Assembly (NCBI GenBank): GCA_021204025.1
Contig: JAJQAC010000017.1
Coordinates: forward strand, 1,584 to 42,088
DNA length: 40,505 nt
From: Clostridiales bacterium
GTDB taxonomy: Bacteria > Bacillota > Clostridia > Lachnospirales > Lachnospiraceae
Direction of reading: 5' to 3'
In this document: positions 7,940 through 18,521 of the stretch, one piece after another
Layout of the letters: each line of letters opens with the position of its first letter
How positions within the stretch are numbered: position 1 is the first letter of the stretch
Translations under genes and position numbers: made by a program
The notes under the pieces: generated by a model
The model's database searches: none
Told to the model about the DNA's origin: nothing
Seen by the model: only the letters and a program-made list of their open reading frames with translations

Positions 7940-8831
7940 ATAAATTATGCAGACGATCAATATATTTGCCGTCCAGCACATCCTTCAGATACTGTCCATA
8001 CTGGTTCTTTTTTAATTCCTCATAAGTCTTAAGCACCTGCTCTCTGGTAATCCAGCCGTTCAGGTACGCAATCTCCTCCAGGCAGGCGATCTTTCTGTGC
8101 TGATGAGTCTCAACAGTTTTGACAAAATTGGTTGCGTCTACCAGAGACTCATGCGTCCCCGTATCCAGCCAGGTAAAGCCCTGTCCCAGAAGAGCTACCT
8201 CAAGCTCGCCATTTTCCAGATAGATGCGATTCAGATCCGTAATCTCCAGCTCGCCGCGTGCGGACGGCTTCAGATTCTTTGCATACTCTACAACACGATT
8301 ATCATAAAAATACAGACCGGTTACGCAATAATTAGACTTCGGCTTCGCCGGTTTCTCCTCGATGGATATCGCCCTGCCCTCTGCGTCAAACTCTACGATG
8401 CCAAAGCGTTCCGGGTCGTCTACATAATAACCGAATACCGTCGCTCCCTTATCCTTGGCAGCCGCGGCGCGCAGCCGTTTCCTCAGTCCATGGCCATGGA
8501 AAATATTATCCCCCAGAACCATCGCGACAGAATCCTCTCCGATAAATTCGGCTCCGATAATAAATGCCTGCGCCAGTCCGTCCGGGCTCGGCTGCACCCG
8601 GTACTCCAGATGGATTCCGAACTGGGCTCCATCTCCCAGCAGTGCTTCAAACCGCGGCGTATCATCCGGAGTCGATATAATCAGAATATCACGAATGCCC
8701 GCATTCATCAGCACCGACAGTGGATAATAAATCATGGGTTTGTCATAAATCGGCAGCAGCTGTTTCGATGTAACCTTGGTTAAGGGATAGAGGCGGGTGC
8801 CGGAACCGCCCGCGAGAATGATTCCTTTCAT
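7938..8831 (-). CDS. rfbA: glucose-1-phosphate thymidylyltransferase
   Basis: Makes dTDP-glucose from dTTP and glucose-1-phosphate, the first step of the dTDP-rhamnose pathway. 297 residues, normal length. The nucleotidyltransferase signature [11 protein letters not shown] (about 8-18) with [18 protein letters not shown] follows the start; VLGDNIFHG (about 108-116) carries the metal-binding Asp. The ATG is preceded by AGGAG about 8 nt away. It is the first gene of the sugar-nucleotide transcript and has its own strong promoter. Confidence 0.95.
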   Translation of the reverse strand: MKGIILAGGSGTRLYPLTKVTSKQLLPIYDKPMIYYPLSVLMNAGIRDILIISTPDDTPRFEALLGDGAQFGIHLEYRVQPSPDGLAQAFIIGAEFIGEDSVAMVLGDNIFHGHGLRKRLRAAAAKDKGATVFGYYVDDPERFGIVEFDAEGRAISIEEKPAKPKSNYCVTGLYFYDNRVVEYAKNLKPSARGELEITDLNRIYLENGELEVALLGQGFTWLDTGTHESLVDATNFVKTVETHQHRKIACLEEIAYLNGWITREQVLKTYEELKKNQYGQYLKDVLDGKYIDRLHNL

Positions 8832-8882
8832 CGGTAGTTCTCCTTTATGATATGAGCAAAAAGCCCGTTTTTACTAACTTGT

Positions 8883-8911
8883 ACTATAGCACAGAACCTC
8901 GCTTTTGGCAA
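8883..8911 (-). promoter_or_regulatory. promoter of rfbA-rfbB-rfbD-glmM
   Basis: On the minus strand TTGCCA (8911-8906), 17-nt spacer, TATAGT (8888-8883), with TGC directly before the -10. It starts about 45 nt upstream of the rfbA leader ribosome site. Confidence 0.7.
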
Positions 8912-8954
8912 CGGACAGAATCCCTCGCGGCACAAAGCGTACCGCGTATCTCAC

Positions 8955-8996
8955 GTTACAGGCCACAGGCTGGCCAGCCGGCGCGTGACCTGTAAC
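8955..8996 (-). terminator. inverted repeat after mfd, possible terminator
   Basis: GTTACAGG / CCTGTAAC arms (8955-8962 and 8989-8996) with further pairing inside and a GGCTGGCCAGCC palindrome at the tip, 23 nt after the mfd stop. No U-tract follows on either strand, so termination would need to be factor-assisted, or it is an mRNA 3'-end stabiliser. Confidence 0.45.
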
Positions 8997-9018
8997 TATC
9001 TGGCTCATCTGCCCCGCC

Positions 9019-12000
9019 TTACACCGCAAGTTTGCCCAGTTCTGTCAGAAATTTCTGTGCCACAGACATCATCTCCGTACAGTCCCTGTACTTTGTCTTT
9101 TTATCGACATACTGAAAATAGGGATTTTCTCCCGCAACATATCTCATATTTCTGCCAAATCTTTCCATCAGAGCCGGGATCCCGGTTACATCCAGGCTGG
9201 CCTGCGGATGCATCAGCAGCCGGACTTCCTGACGGTTGATCCTTACTTCGGTAACCCAGGCGTGATGCGCAGCGGTCCGGATCGCTGCCACGGTCAGCAA
9301 GTTGCCCGCCGGACGCGGGATCTCACCAAAACGGTCAATCAATTCATCTTCCATATCAAGAACCTCTTCCTGATTTTCAATCGAAGCGATCCGCTTATAG
9401 ACATCCAGCTTCTGATATTCATTTTTGATATAATGTCCCGGCAAGTAAGCGTCGATATCGCAGGTTACCTCAGTCTGGAAATCTTCTTCCTTTCTACGGG
9501 TTCCTTTTAATTCCTGCACCGCCTGATTTAACATCTTACAATAGAGATCGTAGCCGACCGCCTCCATGTGACCACTCTGCTCCGCTCCCAGCACATTTCC
9601 CGCACCACGGATCTCCAGATCGCGCATCGCGATCCGGATCCCGGATCCCAGTTCCGTAAACTCGCGGATCGCGCGCAGACGCTTCTCCGCCTCTTCTTTC
9701 AGAATCTTATCCTTGCGGTACATCAGAAACGCGTAAGCGGTCCGGCTCGAGCGTCCCACCCGGCCGCGCAGCTGATAGAGCTGTGAGAGCCCCATCCGGT
9801 CTGCGTCATAGATAATAATCGTGTTGACATTGGGAATATCCAGGCCGGTCTCAATGATTGTCGTCGATACCAATACATCGATCTCTCCGTTGACAAAGTC
9901 CAGCATGATCTCCTCCAGATCATGCTCTCGCATCTGTCCATGCGCGTAAACCACCGTCGCTTCCGGTACCAGTGCCTGCACACGCGACGCCATCTCCTCG
10001 ATATCCTTCACCCGATTATAAACAAAGTACACCTGTCCGCCACGAGCCAGTTCCCGGTCAATCGCCTCACGGACCATCTCATCATGATATTCCATCACGT
10101 AAGTCTGGATCGGCACACGGTCTACCGGAGGCTCCTCCAGGACACTCATATCACGGATTCCGACCAGGCTCATATGGAGCGTCCTGGGAATCGGAGTCGC
10201 GGTCAGTGTCAGGACATCCACATTTTCCTTTAATTTCTTGATTTTTTCTTTATGAGTCACACCAAATCGCTGCTCCTCATCGATAATGAGGAGTCCCAGA
10301 TCCTTGAATTTTACATCCTTCGACAATACCCGATGCGTCCCGATCACAATGTCGACCAGCCCTTTTTGCAGATCCTCCACCGTCCTGCGGATCTCCGCAC
10401 TGCTGCGAAAACGGGACATCAGAGCCACTCGCACCGGAAAATCCTTCATCCGCTGCACAAACGTATTATAATGCTGCTGCGCCAGAATGGTCGTCGGCAC
10501 CAGATACACAACCTGTTTACTCTCCTGGACCGCCTTAAAAGCAGCACGTAAAGCGATCTCGGTCTTCCCATATCCGACGTCGCCGCAGATCAGACGATCC
10601 ATGATTCTGGTACTTTCCATATCCCTCTTGGTATCCTCAATAGCCACCAGCTGATCCTCTGTCTCTTCAAAAGGAAACAATTCTTCAAATTCCGTCTGCC
10701 ATACCGTGTCCGGGCCATAAGGAAAGCCGTCAGTCTGCTGTCTCGCGGCATAAAGCTCGACCAGATCCTTTGCGATCTCCTGAACGGCGCTTTTTACCTT
10801 TTTCCTGGTTTTTTTCCACTGTGTGCCGCCAAGCGGATCAAGGGTCCGCTTTTTGTCCGTCTCCGCGCCGGAATATTTCTGGATCACTTCTAATTTTGTT
10901 GCCGGCAGGTAAAGATACCCTCCGTCTGCATACTCGATCTTCAGATAATCACGCAGAGCACGATCACGCTCAATCTTCTCAATCCCGCGGTAAATGCCCA
11001 GACCGTGATCCTCATGAATCACATAATCGCCGACAGACAGTTCGGTAAATCCCTGAATCTGACTGCCATCGCGCTTCTTCTTCCGGCGCCGGTTCTTTTT
11101 CCGGCGCCCGCCGAACATATCCGTTTCGGTAATTACCACAAAACGAATCTGGGGATACTCAAATCCCCGGTGCAGATTTCCATAGGTCACAAGGATCTGG
11201 CCCGGCTGTACCCGGATATCTCCCTCATCCGGACAAAACGCTGACAGACCATACTCCCGCAGATCATTTGCCAGACGGCTGGCCCTGGTATGGGAACCAG
11301 ACAAGAGTACGACCCGATAGTTATTTTTCTTCCAGCGGGTCAGATCGCTGATCAGCAGTTCAAAGCTGTTCTGATAGGAGCTGACGCTTTTTCCCTGAAT
11401 ACTGTATCTCTTTGTAATCCCGATCTCCGGGATATTCTGGTCCAGTCCCGTCAGACAAAGAGTATCCGGCCTCGCACAGCGCGTCAGGATCTCCTTTGCC
11501 GGGATCAGCAGCTGCATCTGAGCAGGCAGGGCGTACCCCTCTTCCTGCCGGTTCTTCATGCTCTCCGCAAATTCTTCCTCTACTGCTTCTCCCCGTTCTC
11601 TCAGGCGCACCGGTTCATCCAGAAATATCATACTGGTTCCGGGCGCAAAATAATCCAGCAATGACACGGTCTCGCGCTCCCGCTTCTGTTCCGGCTTTTC
11701 CGCGCTCATACCGTCCTGCTCCCAGACGGACGCAAATTCAACCGCCGGATAGATATCAACCTGATCCAGCTGCTCGACCGAGCGCTGGCTCTCCAGATCA
11801 AACAGCCGGATCAAATCGATCTCATTATCCCATAATTCGATTCGCACCGGCTGATCCTGCGTCATCGGAAAGATATCCAGAATATCGCCGCGTACGGAAA
11901 ACTGTCCCACTCCGTCCACCTGCGGGAGCCGCTCATAACCCATCCTTGCCAGGCTCTCTTTCCAGGCTTCCAGATCCAGCTCCATCCCGCTCTTTGCGTG

Positions 12001-12414
12001 AAGTACTTCCTCATAGAATCGATCCATCGGAAGGAGACGGTCCATCAGACCGTCAATGGTTGTTACAAAGACCCCGGTCTCATCCTCCATGCGATGGCGA
12101 AGCGCCACCAGCCGTTCCCTCGAGATCAGGTTTCCATGAATATCCGCGCTGTAAAAGAGCAGATCCTTTGCCGGATACAGCCAGACATCCGGACGGAAAC
12201 AGCGAAAATCCTCATAAATCTCCTTTGCATGGCTCTCATCTGAGGTCACCACCAGTTTCCATGGCATATCCGTCGCCGTCTCACTCATCAGATGAACCTT
12301 CTGAGAATCCATGCAGCCTGACAGCTGAAGCGGTCCTTTTTTCTGTTTCAAATCACGGCTCAGTTCTTCATACTCGATTAATTCTGTTAAAGGATTTGCA
12401 AATATCCCACTCAT
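9019..12414 (-). CDS. mfd: transcription-repair coupling factor
   Basis: ATP-dependent translocase that removes RNA polymerase stalled at lesions and recruits UvrA. 1131 residues, full length. The UvrB-like N-terminal region is followed by a very basic linker ([14 protein letters not shown], about 435-450), the CarD-like polymerase-interacting domain ([16 protein letters not shown], about 455-475), a superfamily 2 helicase core with [10 protein letters not shown] (about 606-615) and DEEQRFGV (about 710), and the C-terminal TRCF domain. It overlaps pth by 4 nt (ATGA), indicating translational coupling. Confidence 0.96.
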   Translation of the reverse strand: MSGIFANPLTELIEYEELSRDLKQKKGPLQLSGCMDSQKVHLMSETATDMPWKLVVTSDESHAKEIYEDFRCFRPDVWLYPAKDLLFYSADIHGNLISRERLVALRHRMEDETGVFVTTIDGLMDRLLPMDRFYEEVLHAKSGMELDLEAWKESLARMGYERLPQVDGVGQFSVRGDILDIFPMTQDQPVRIELWDNEIDLIRLFDLESQRSVEQLDQVDIYPAVEFASVWEQDGMSAEKPEQKRERETVSLLDYFAPGTSMIFLDEPVRLRERGEAVEEEFAESMKNRQEEGYALPAQMQLLIPAKEILTRCARPDTLCLTGLDQNIPEIGITKRYSIQGKSVSSYQNSFELLISDLTRWKKNNYRVVLLSGSHTRASRLANDLREYGLSAFCPDEGDIRVQPGQILVTYGNLHRGFEYPQIRFVVITETDMFGGRRKKNRRRKKKRDGSQIQGFTELSVGDYVIHEDHGLGIYRGIEKIERDRALRDYLKIEYADGGYLYLPATKLEVIQKYSGAETDKKRTLDPLGGTQWKKTRKKVKSAVQEIAKDLVELYAARQQTDGFPYGPDTVWQTEFEELFPFEETEDQLVAIEDTKRDMESTRIMDRLICGDVGYGKTEIALRAAFKAVQESKQVVYLVPTTILAQQHYNTFVQRMKDFPVRVALMSRFRSSAEIRRTVEDLQKGLVDIVIGTHRVLSKDVKFKDLGLLIIDEEQRFGVTHKEKIKKLKENVDVLTLTATPIPRTLHMSLVGIRDMSVLEEPPVDRVPIQTYVMEYHDEMVREAIDRELARGGQVYFVYNRVKDIEEMASRVQALVPEATVVYAHGQMREHDLEEIMLDFVNGEIDVLVSTTIIETGLDIPNVNTIIIYDADRMGLSQLYQLRGRVGRSSRTAYAFLMYRKDKILKEEAEKRLRAIREFTELGSGIRIAMRDLEIRGAGNVLGAEQSGHMEAVGYDLYCKMLNQAVQELKGTRRKEEDFQTEVTCDIDAYLPGHYIKNEYQKLDVYKRIASIENQEEVLDMEDELIDRFGEIPRPAGNLLTVAAIRTAAHHAWVTEVRINRQEVRLLMHPQASLDVTGIPALMERFGRNMRYVAGENPYFQYVDKKTKYRDCTEMMSVAQKFLTELGKLAV

Positions 12415-13016
12415 ATACTCTCCCGCGCTTCTGTCGGTTTTACGGTTGCTCCCTGCTTTGTATTATAGATATTCATTGCCCTGTCGATATCATCCATCAT
12501 CATCACCGCGGCGGATGCGGCGTTGCGAAACGCCTCATCCATCATCTTCTGCTCTCCTGCCGAGAAATGGCCCAGAACATAATCCGCCAGATCCATCCGC
12601 TCCGGTTTCTGTCCGACGCCTACCTTCACACGGGCAAATTCCTGCGTTCCCAGATGCGAGATGATACTCTTAACGCCATTGTGACCGCCGGCGCTGCCTT
12701 TTTTGCGGATCCGCAGCTGCCCCGGTTCCAGGCTCACATCGTCAAAAATGACAATCAGATCAGTCGTTGGATCTGCCTTATAAAAATCCACAACCGCCCG
12801 CAGGCTTTCCCCGCTCGCGTTCATGAAGGTCTGTGGTTTGATCAGAACCACTTTATGACCCTCGATCACGCCTTTTCCGACCAGCGCCTTGTGTTTTTTT
12901 TCTGTGACCGCAATCCCGTATCGGTCCGCCAGGGCATCCACGGAGCAGAAGCCTGCATTGTGTCTTGTATTAGCATATTCTTTCGTAGGGTTTCCCAGTC
13001 CTGCGATGATAAACAT
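12411..13016 (-). CDS. pth: peptidyl-tRNA hydrolase
   Basis: Recycles peptidyl-tRNA released from ribosomes. 201 residues from the preferred start, giving the standard N-terminus MFIIAGLGNPTKEYANTRHN; GAGGG lies about 9 nt before it. The frame also opens 6 codons earlier at 13034, but that ATG has no ribosome site. Catalytic His is in NTRHNAGF and Asp in FDDVSLEPG; GSAGGHNGVKS is the substrate loop. The gene overlaps mfd by 4 nt, a pairing common in Firmicutes. Confidence 0.94.
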   Translation of the reverse strand: MFIIAGLGNPTKEYANTRHNAGFCSVDALADRYGIAVTEKKHKALVGKGVIEGHKVVLIKPQTFMNASGESLRAVVDFYKADPTTDLIVIFDDVSLEPGQLRIRKKGSAGGHNGVKSIISHLGTQEFARVKVGVGQKPERMDLADYVLGHFSAGEQKMMDEAFRNAASAAVMMMDDIDRAMNIYNTKQGATVKPTEARESI

Positions 13017-13118
13017 AATTTTTCCCTCATTCATAGCATAAAGTACAGAAAACAGACACGCAAAAATGTTACAGCTTCGGCTTTCACCAAAACTGCAACT
13101 TTCCTGATGTCTGGTCAG

Positions 13119-13147
13119 ATTTTAGCAGAATTATCGGAAAATGTAAA
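13119..13147 (-). promoter_or_regulatory. pth-mfd promoter
   Basis: On the minus strand TTTACA (13147-13142), 17-nt spacer, TAAAAT (13124-13119), with TGC just before the -10. About 100 nt upstream of the pth start. Confidence 0.7.
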
Positions 13148-13181
13148 GGATTGTTTCCAGGCAATAAAATATATTGGCAAA

Positions 13182-13213
13182 CCGTCCGTTCCTGAGAGGA
13201 ACTACCTTATTGG
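13182..13213. repeat. short palindromic element (copy 2)
   Basis: Contains CCGTCCGT, then TTCCT-GAG-AGGAA (13189-13201), then AACTACCTTATTGG. The outer parts match both flanks of the 138-nt element at 4294-4454, while the long internal stem is absent. It lies between the pth promoter and the spoVG terminator. It looks like a collapsed copy or the minimal form of the same repeat family. Confidence 0.6.
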
Positions 13214-13267
13214 ATTAACATATGCATTAAATTGGAATATACAGTATATAATAATAAATATGACAGG

Positions 13268-13297
13268 AAAAGCGCGTCAGCCGGCCGACGCGCTTTT
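13268..13297 (-). terminator. spoVG terminator (bidirectional)
   Basis: 11-bp perfect stem AAAAGCGCGTC / GACGCGCTTTT (13268-13278 and 13287-13297) with an 8-nt loop; T-rich on both strands. It lies 82 nt after the spoVG stop. Confidence 0.8.
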
Positions 13298-13379
13298 TGC
13301 TGGTATCACATATAACAATTTGTCTGTCTTGCAGACATCTGAAGTAAAATGGTATCCATTACCTATCCGCTCACGCACC

Positions 13380-13658
13380 TCAATCGTGCGCCATGCAGCC
13401 CATCATCTCTGTGACCTCGTATTTGCGCAGGATCGTTTCCTGGATCCGTTCTCTGGTGCTTGTGTTGATAGGATGCGCGATGTCCCGGAATTCTCCGCTC
13501 AGGGATCTTCGGCTTGGCATCGCGATGAACAGTCCTTTGTCGCCCTCGATAATCTTAATATCATGAACTACAAATTCATTGTCGATCGTAATCGAAGCTA
13601 CCGCACGCATCTTACCCTCGTTTTCAACTGTCCGCACTCTCACATCTGTAATCTCCAT
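13380..13658 (-). CDS. spoVG: septation/regulatory protein SpoVG
   Basis: Small RNA/DNA-binding regulator, linked in Firmicutes to sporulation septum control and other stationary-phase functions. 92 residues, family length. It starts MEITDVRVR and carries the conserved [10 protein letters not shown] and FIAMPSRR segments and [20 protein letters not shown] precedes the ATG. It stands alone with its own terminator, divergent from asnS, and has a leader of about 175 nt. Confidence 0.95.
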   Translation of the reverse strand: MEITDVRVRTVENEGKMRAVASITIDNEFVVHDIKIIEGDKGLFIAMPSRRSLSGEFRDIAHPINTSTRERIQETILRKYEVTEMMGCMAHD

Positions 13659-13756
13659 TACTGATTATCCCCCTGATCTTGTAAGCCTGACTTCTTGTTC
13701 GCTTGTTGTGTAATGGTGAAGGTGGCATTGATCACCTGATTCAACTGTGATGTGCC

Positions 13757-13791
13757 GCCCTGTTACCGGCTTCACGGTGCTGCCGCAGGGC
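13757..13791 (-). promoter_or_regulatory. hairpin in the spoVG leader
   Basis: GCCCTG (13757-13762) pairs with CAGGGC (13786-13791), with a further CGG/CCG inside. It lies about 100 nt upstream of the start codon within the predicted 5' UTR. Confidence 0.4.
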
Positions 13792-13841
13792 AGACTCCAC
13801 TTATTACTATGATACCACAGTCTGGCAAAATAGTATACAAA

Positions 13842-13871
13842 TTATTCCGTAATGTTTATTAATATTTCGTT
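13842..13871 (-). promoter_or_regulatory. possible sigma-H-type promoter of spoVG
   Basis: On the minus strand AACGAAAT (13871-13864), 13-nt spacer, ACGGAATAA (13850-13842). The -10 fits the sigma-H pattern RnnGAATww fully; the -35 differs from RnAGGAwWW at two positions. In Bacillus subtilis spoVG is a sigma-H gene, which motivated the comparison. No good sigma-A box was found for this gene. Confidence 0.35.
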
Positions 13872-13915
13872 ACAATTTCACAATCATTCTCGATTTGAAT
13901 TCTTCCCCTCACCTC

Positions 13916-13944
13916 TTGAATATTGTCCGAAAATAAAGTATACT
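13916..13944 (+). promoter_or_regulatory. asnS operon promoter
   Basis: TTGAAT (13916-13921), 17-nt spacer, TATACT (13939-13944), 50 nt upstream of the asnS start. No T-box leader fits in the short gap. Confidence 0.75.
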
Positions 13945-13994
13945 TAACTGAAGTATGAACAAAATTGAACCATCAATTAACAGGAGATATAGTC

Positions 13995-15386
<1,392 letters not shown>

Positions 15387-15395
15387 GAGAAATCC

Positions 15396-16472
15396 ATGAA
15401 ATTCATTCATATTGCTGACGTCCATTGGGGCATGCACCCGGACAACGATAAACCCTGGGCCAGAGACCGCGCACAGGCGATCAAGGATACTTTTACGGAG
15501 GTCATCCGCCAGGTGAAAGAGCGGGAGGCTGACTGCCTTTTTATCGCCGGTGATCTCTTTCACCGGCAGCCGCTGCTGCGCGACCTCAAGGAAGTAAATT
15601 ATCTCTTTTCCACGATCCCGGCGACCAGAGTCGTCATCATCGCGGGAAATCATGATCGTATACGGACGAATTCTGCCCTGATGAGTTTTCGCTGGTGTTC
15701 CAATGTCACATGGCTCATGAGCGAGGAGCCGTCTGTCGTCACTTTTCCGGAGCTTGGTCTGGACGTAACCGGCTTTTCCTATCATACACCGGAGATCACG
15801 GATGCCCGGCTGACTGATATCCGCCCGCCTGCCGGCTCTTATATCTATATCCTGCTGGCGCATGGCGGCGATCCCAGGCATCTGCCGATCGATAAAAATC
15901 TCCTCTCCGCGTCCGGGTTCTCCTATACAGCCCTGGGACATATCCACAAACCGGAGATCTCTCCCGATAAGCGCTGGGCATTTCCAGGGTCGCCGGAACC
16001 TCTGGATCGTACAGAGACCGGCCGGCACGGCATGATCGTCGGAGAGATCAGCCCGTCCACACGCCAGGTCACTTCCCTGGAGTTTGTCCCGCTGTGTCAG
16101 GCTCAGTATATCTCTCTGATCGTCCGCGTCATCCCCAGGACGACCAACACAGAGTTAAATGAACGCGTCTTAAACGAGATCCGCAAACGCGGAGTCCATC
16201 ATATCTACCGGCTGCGGCTGCAGGGACGTCGTGATCCGGACATTGTCTTTGATCTGGACTCACTGGAGCATCGCTTGCAGATTATTGAAGTAATTGACGA
16301 AACAGAACCACAATATGATTTCAGCCGGCTTTTTGCCGAGCATCCCAGTGATATGATCGGATTTTACATCCGTGCGCTCGATAAAGAGAATATGACGTCT
16401 GTCGAAAAAAAAGCCCTGTATTATGGCATCGACGCCCTGCTTAACACCACGGATGAAAGGAGCGCAACATGA
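15396..16472 (+). CDS. SbcD/YhaO-type DNA repair phosphoesterase
   Basis: Predicted calcineurin-like nuclease, the Mre11 half of an Mre11-Rad50-like pair. 358 residues. Metal-binding motifs are all visible: IADVHWG (6-12), AGDLFH (about 51-56), GNHDR (about 84-88), LLAHGGD (about 152-158) and ALGHIH (about 179-184). The C-terminal half is a family-specific domain. AGGAGA lies before the ATG. The stop overlaps the next start by 4 nt, coupling it to the ATPase partner. It resembles YhaO of Bacillus more than classic SbcD. Confidence 0.85.
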   Translation: MKFIHIADVHWGMHPDNDKPWARDRAQAIKDTFTEVIRQVKEREADCLFIAGDLFHRQPLLRDLKEVNYLFSTIPATRVVIIAGNHDRIRTNSALMSFRWCSNVTWLMSEEPSVVTFPELGLDVTGFSYHTPEITDARLTDIRPPAGSYIYILLAHGGDPRHLPIDKNLLSASGFSYTALGHIHKPEISPDKRWAFPGSPEPLDRTETGRHGMIVGEISPSTRQVTSLEFVPLCQAQYISLIVRVIPRTTNTELNERVLNEIRKRGVHHIYRLRLQGRRDPDIVFDLDSLEHRLQIIEVIDETEPQYDFSRLFAEHPSDMIGFYIRALDKENMTSVEKKALYYGIDALLNTTDERSAT

Positions 16473-18331
16473 AATTACTGGATTTACACATCAGCGGGTT
16501 CGGCAAATTTCACGACCGCGATATCACCTTTCACGACGGCATCAATATTATTTACGGCAAAAACGAAGCCGGCAAATCGACGCTGCACACCTTTATCCGC
16601 TGTATGTTCTTCGGACTGGAGCGCAGCCGGGGGCGAGCGGCAAGAAATGACCTTTTTTCCCACTATGAGCCGTGGGATCTGACTGCCCTCTACGGCGGCC
16701 GTATGCGCGTCGAACAGAATGGCATCGTCTACCGGATCGAACGAAATTTCCGCAAGGATCAGAAATCCTTTCAGATTATCAATGAGACAAAGGGGATTGA
16801 AATCGAACCAACCAGAGCCTTTCTGGATCAGTTTCTCTGCGGCTTGTCGGAGACCTCTTACCGGAACACGATCAGCATCGGCCAGTTAAAGAGCGCAACG
16901 GACGGCGGCATGGTAAATGAACTGAAAAATTATATTGCCAATATGAACACAACCGGCAGCCGGTCTCTCAATATCACGCGCGCAACCTCGTATCTGCAGA
17001 ACCGACGCAGACAGTTTGAACGCCAGCTTCATCCCGACGCAGCCAGAGATTATGCCTCCCTGACTGCCGAGATCCAGGGAATCGAAGCGGAGATCACCGA
17101 TCCGGCTTATGAGAATCAGCTTCTTACCTGGCAGGACCGGCAGACCGATATCCGCGGACAACTCACACAAAAACAAAAAGAGCGCGAGGAACTGCTCCAG
17201 AAAATCGCCGCACAGCGACAGACCCTGACCGGCGCTCAGTTTACCGATGAGGCGTCGATTACCTCCTACCGGGATGAGACGATCTCCATCTACAAGCAGT
17301 ATCAGAATGAAAAGGCGATCTGTGACAGGAAAAGCCATTCGATCTGGTCGACTGTCTTTTTTGTGCTCATTCTCCTAAGCGGCGCACTCGCCGTCTACTG
17401 CTATACCGCCGGCACCTCCAATCCACTGGAATCGATCTTGCCGTTTAAATCAATCTGGCTCTTCTTTGGATCACTCATCGCCTGCCTGATCTTTCTGTAC
17501 GCGGCGATCGACTTTTCAAAGGAAGGGAAGATTTTAAAACGATCGGTTGCCTCCAACCATAAAGTCCTGCAGGAAATCTTTTCCCGCCATCTCGGTGATT
17601 CTTCCGTTACTGAGGACGCCATCCAGGCGTTTGAGAACCGTATGGACGAGTATCAGCGCATCAGCCGGTCTCTGAAGGACGCCGAAGCTACTGAGAAAAC
17701 ACAGTCAGATGAGATCTCTGCCCTGCAGGAAAAGGATCGTTCCTGTGATCTCTCGATCTCTCAACAACAGAAAACTCAGTGGGAGCTGGAAAAGAAGCTC
17801 GACCGCCTGACCGTCTGCAAGGACCGGATCGAATCCATCAAACAGGAGCTTACCGAAAATGAACGGCTCCGCGAGGAAATCGACGCCATCGATCTCGCTC
17901 TGGAAACCATGACCTCGCTCTCATCGACCATCCGGGATTCATTTGGCCTTTATCTCAATAAAGCTGCGTCGGATATGATCTGTGAAATCACCGGAGGCGC
18001 CTATGACAGTATGAGTGTTGACGACAATCTAGACATCTATCTCAACACACCGCAGAAGCTGGTTCCGATCGCCCAGCTGAGCAGCGGCGCGATGGATCAA
18101 GTCTATCTCGCGCTCCGCCTGTCCGCGGCCAGACTCATCCAGAAAGGCTATGACCGGATGCCGCTGATCTTTGACGATAGCTTCGTGCAGTATGATTATG
18201 AGCGCCTTGGCGCGGCACTTACCTGGCTGGCTGGCGCTTATGACGGCCAGATTCTCATCTTTACCTGCCATAAGCGGGAAGAACAGGTGATAGCAGAGAA
18301 ACAGATCCCCTATTGGCTGATTGAGATCTGA
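16469..18331 (+). CDS. YhaN-type AAA ATPase with coiled coil and two membrane segments
   Basis: Rad50/SMC-like partner of the upstream nuclease. 620 residues, short for a Rad50. Walker A is YGKNEAGKST (about 29-38). Coiled-coil stretches (about 190-290 and 360-490) are interrupted by two hydrophobic segments, at about 291-309 (STVFFVLILLSGALAVYCY) and 327-349 (IWLFFGSLIACLIFLYAAI). The ABC signature QLSSGAMDQVYLALRL (about 535-550) and Walker B LIFDDSF (about 566-572) follow. There is no CxxC zinc hook. The membrane segments where a hook would be suggest a membrane-anchored complex; family YhaN proteins are the closest known relatives. Confidence 0.8.
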   Translation: MKLLDLHISGFGKFHDRDITFHDGINIIYGKNEAGKSTLHTFIRCMFFGLERSRGRAARNDLFSHYEPWDLTALYGGRMRVEQNGIVYRIERNFRKDQKSFQIINETKGIEIEPTRAFLDQFLCGLSETSYRNTISIGQLKSATDGGMVNELKNYIANMNTTGSRSLNITRATSYLQNRRRQFERQLHPDAARDYASLTAEIQGIEAEITDPAYENQLLTWQDRQTDIRGQLTQKQKEREELLQKIAAQRQTLTGAQFTDEASITSYRDETISIYKQYQNEKAICDRKSHSIWSTVFFVLILLSGALAVYCYTAGTSNPLESILPFKSIWLFFGSLIACLIFLYAAIDFSKEGKILKRSVASNHKVLQEIFSRHLGDSSVTEDAIQAFENRMDEYQRISRSLKDAEATEKTQSDEISALQEKDRSCDLSISQQQKTQWELEKKLDRLTVCKDRIESIKQELTENERLREEIDAIDLALETMTSLSSTIRDSFGLYLNKAASDMICEITGGAYDSMSVDDNLDIYLNTPQKLVPIAQLSSGAMDQVYLALRLSAARLIQKGYDRMPLIFDDSFVQYDYERLGAALTWLAGAYDGQILIFTCHKREEQVIAEKQIPYWLIEI

Positions 18332-18438
18332 AGAAATCATAATCAGGATCGACCGGAACGGAATGTAGACGCCATCGGCGCTCAACGCCCGGCATCAGCC
18401 GGAAAAACTCCTTACGCTGCCCGCGCGCATATAAATGG

Positions 18439-18496
18439 CAACAGGTCATGAACCCGATTTCACATCGCGATTCATGACCTGTTGTCATCATTTTTT
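18439..18496 (+). terminator. terminator of asnS-yhaO-yhaN
   Basis: 14-bp perfect stem CAACAGGTCATGAA / TTCATGACCTGTTG (18439-18452 and 18471-18484) with extra CGAT/ATCG pairing in the loop, then a T6 run at 18491-18496. It also faces the end of glyA, but the minus side lacks a clear U-tract. The 107 nt between the yhaN stop and this stem hold no gene. Confidence 0.75.
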
Positions 18497-18521
18497 CTTA
18501 TTTTCCCTTAATATGTCCGGT

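Noticed and set aside
11496-13664. 722-codon open frame on the plus strand opposite mfd, pth and spoVG
   Set aside because: It is antisense to three clearly recognisable genes with intact motifs, is Pro/Arg/Ser-rich without domain character, and has no ribosome site; a shadow of codon bias.
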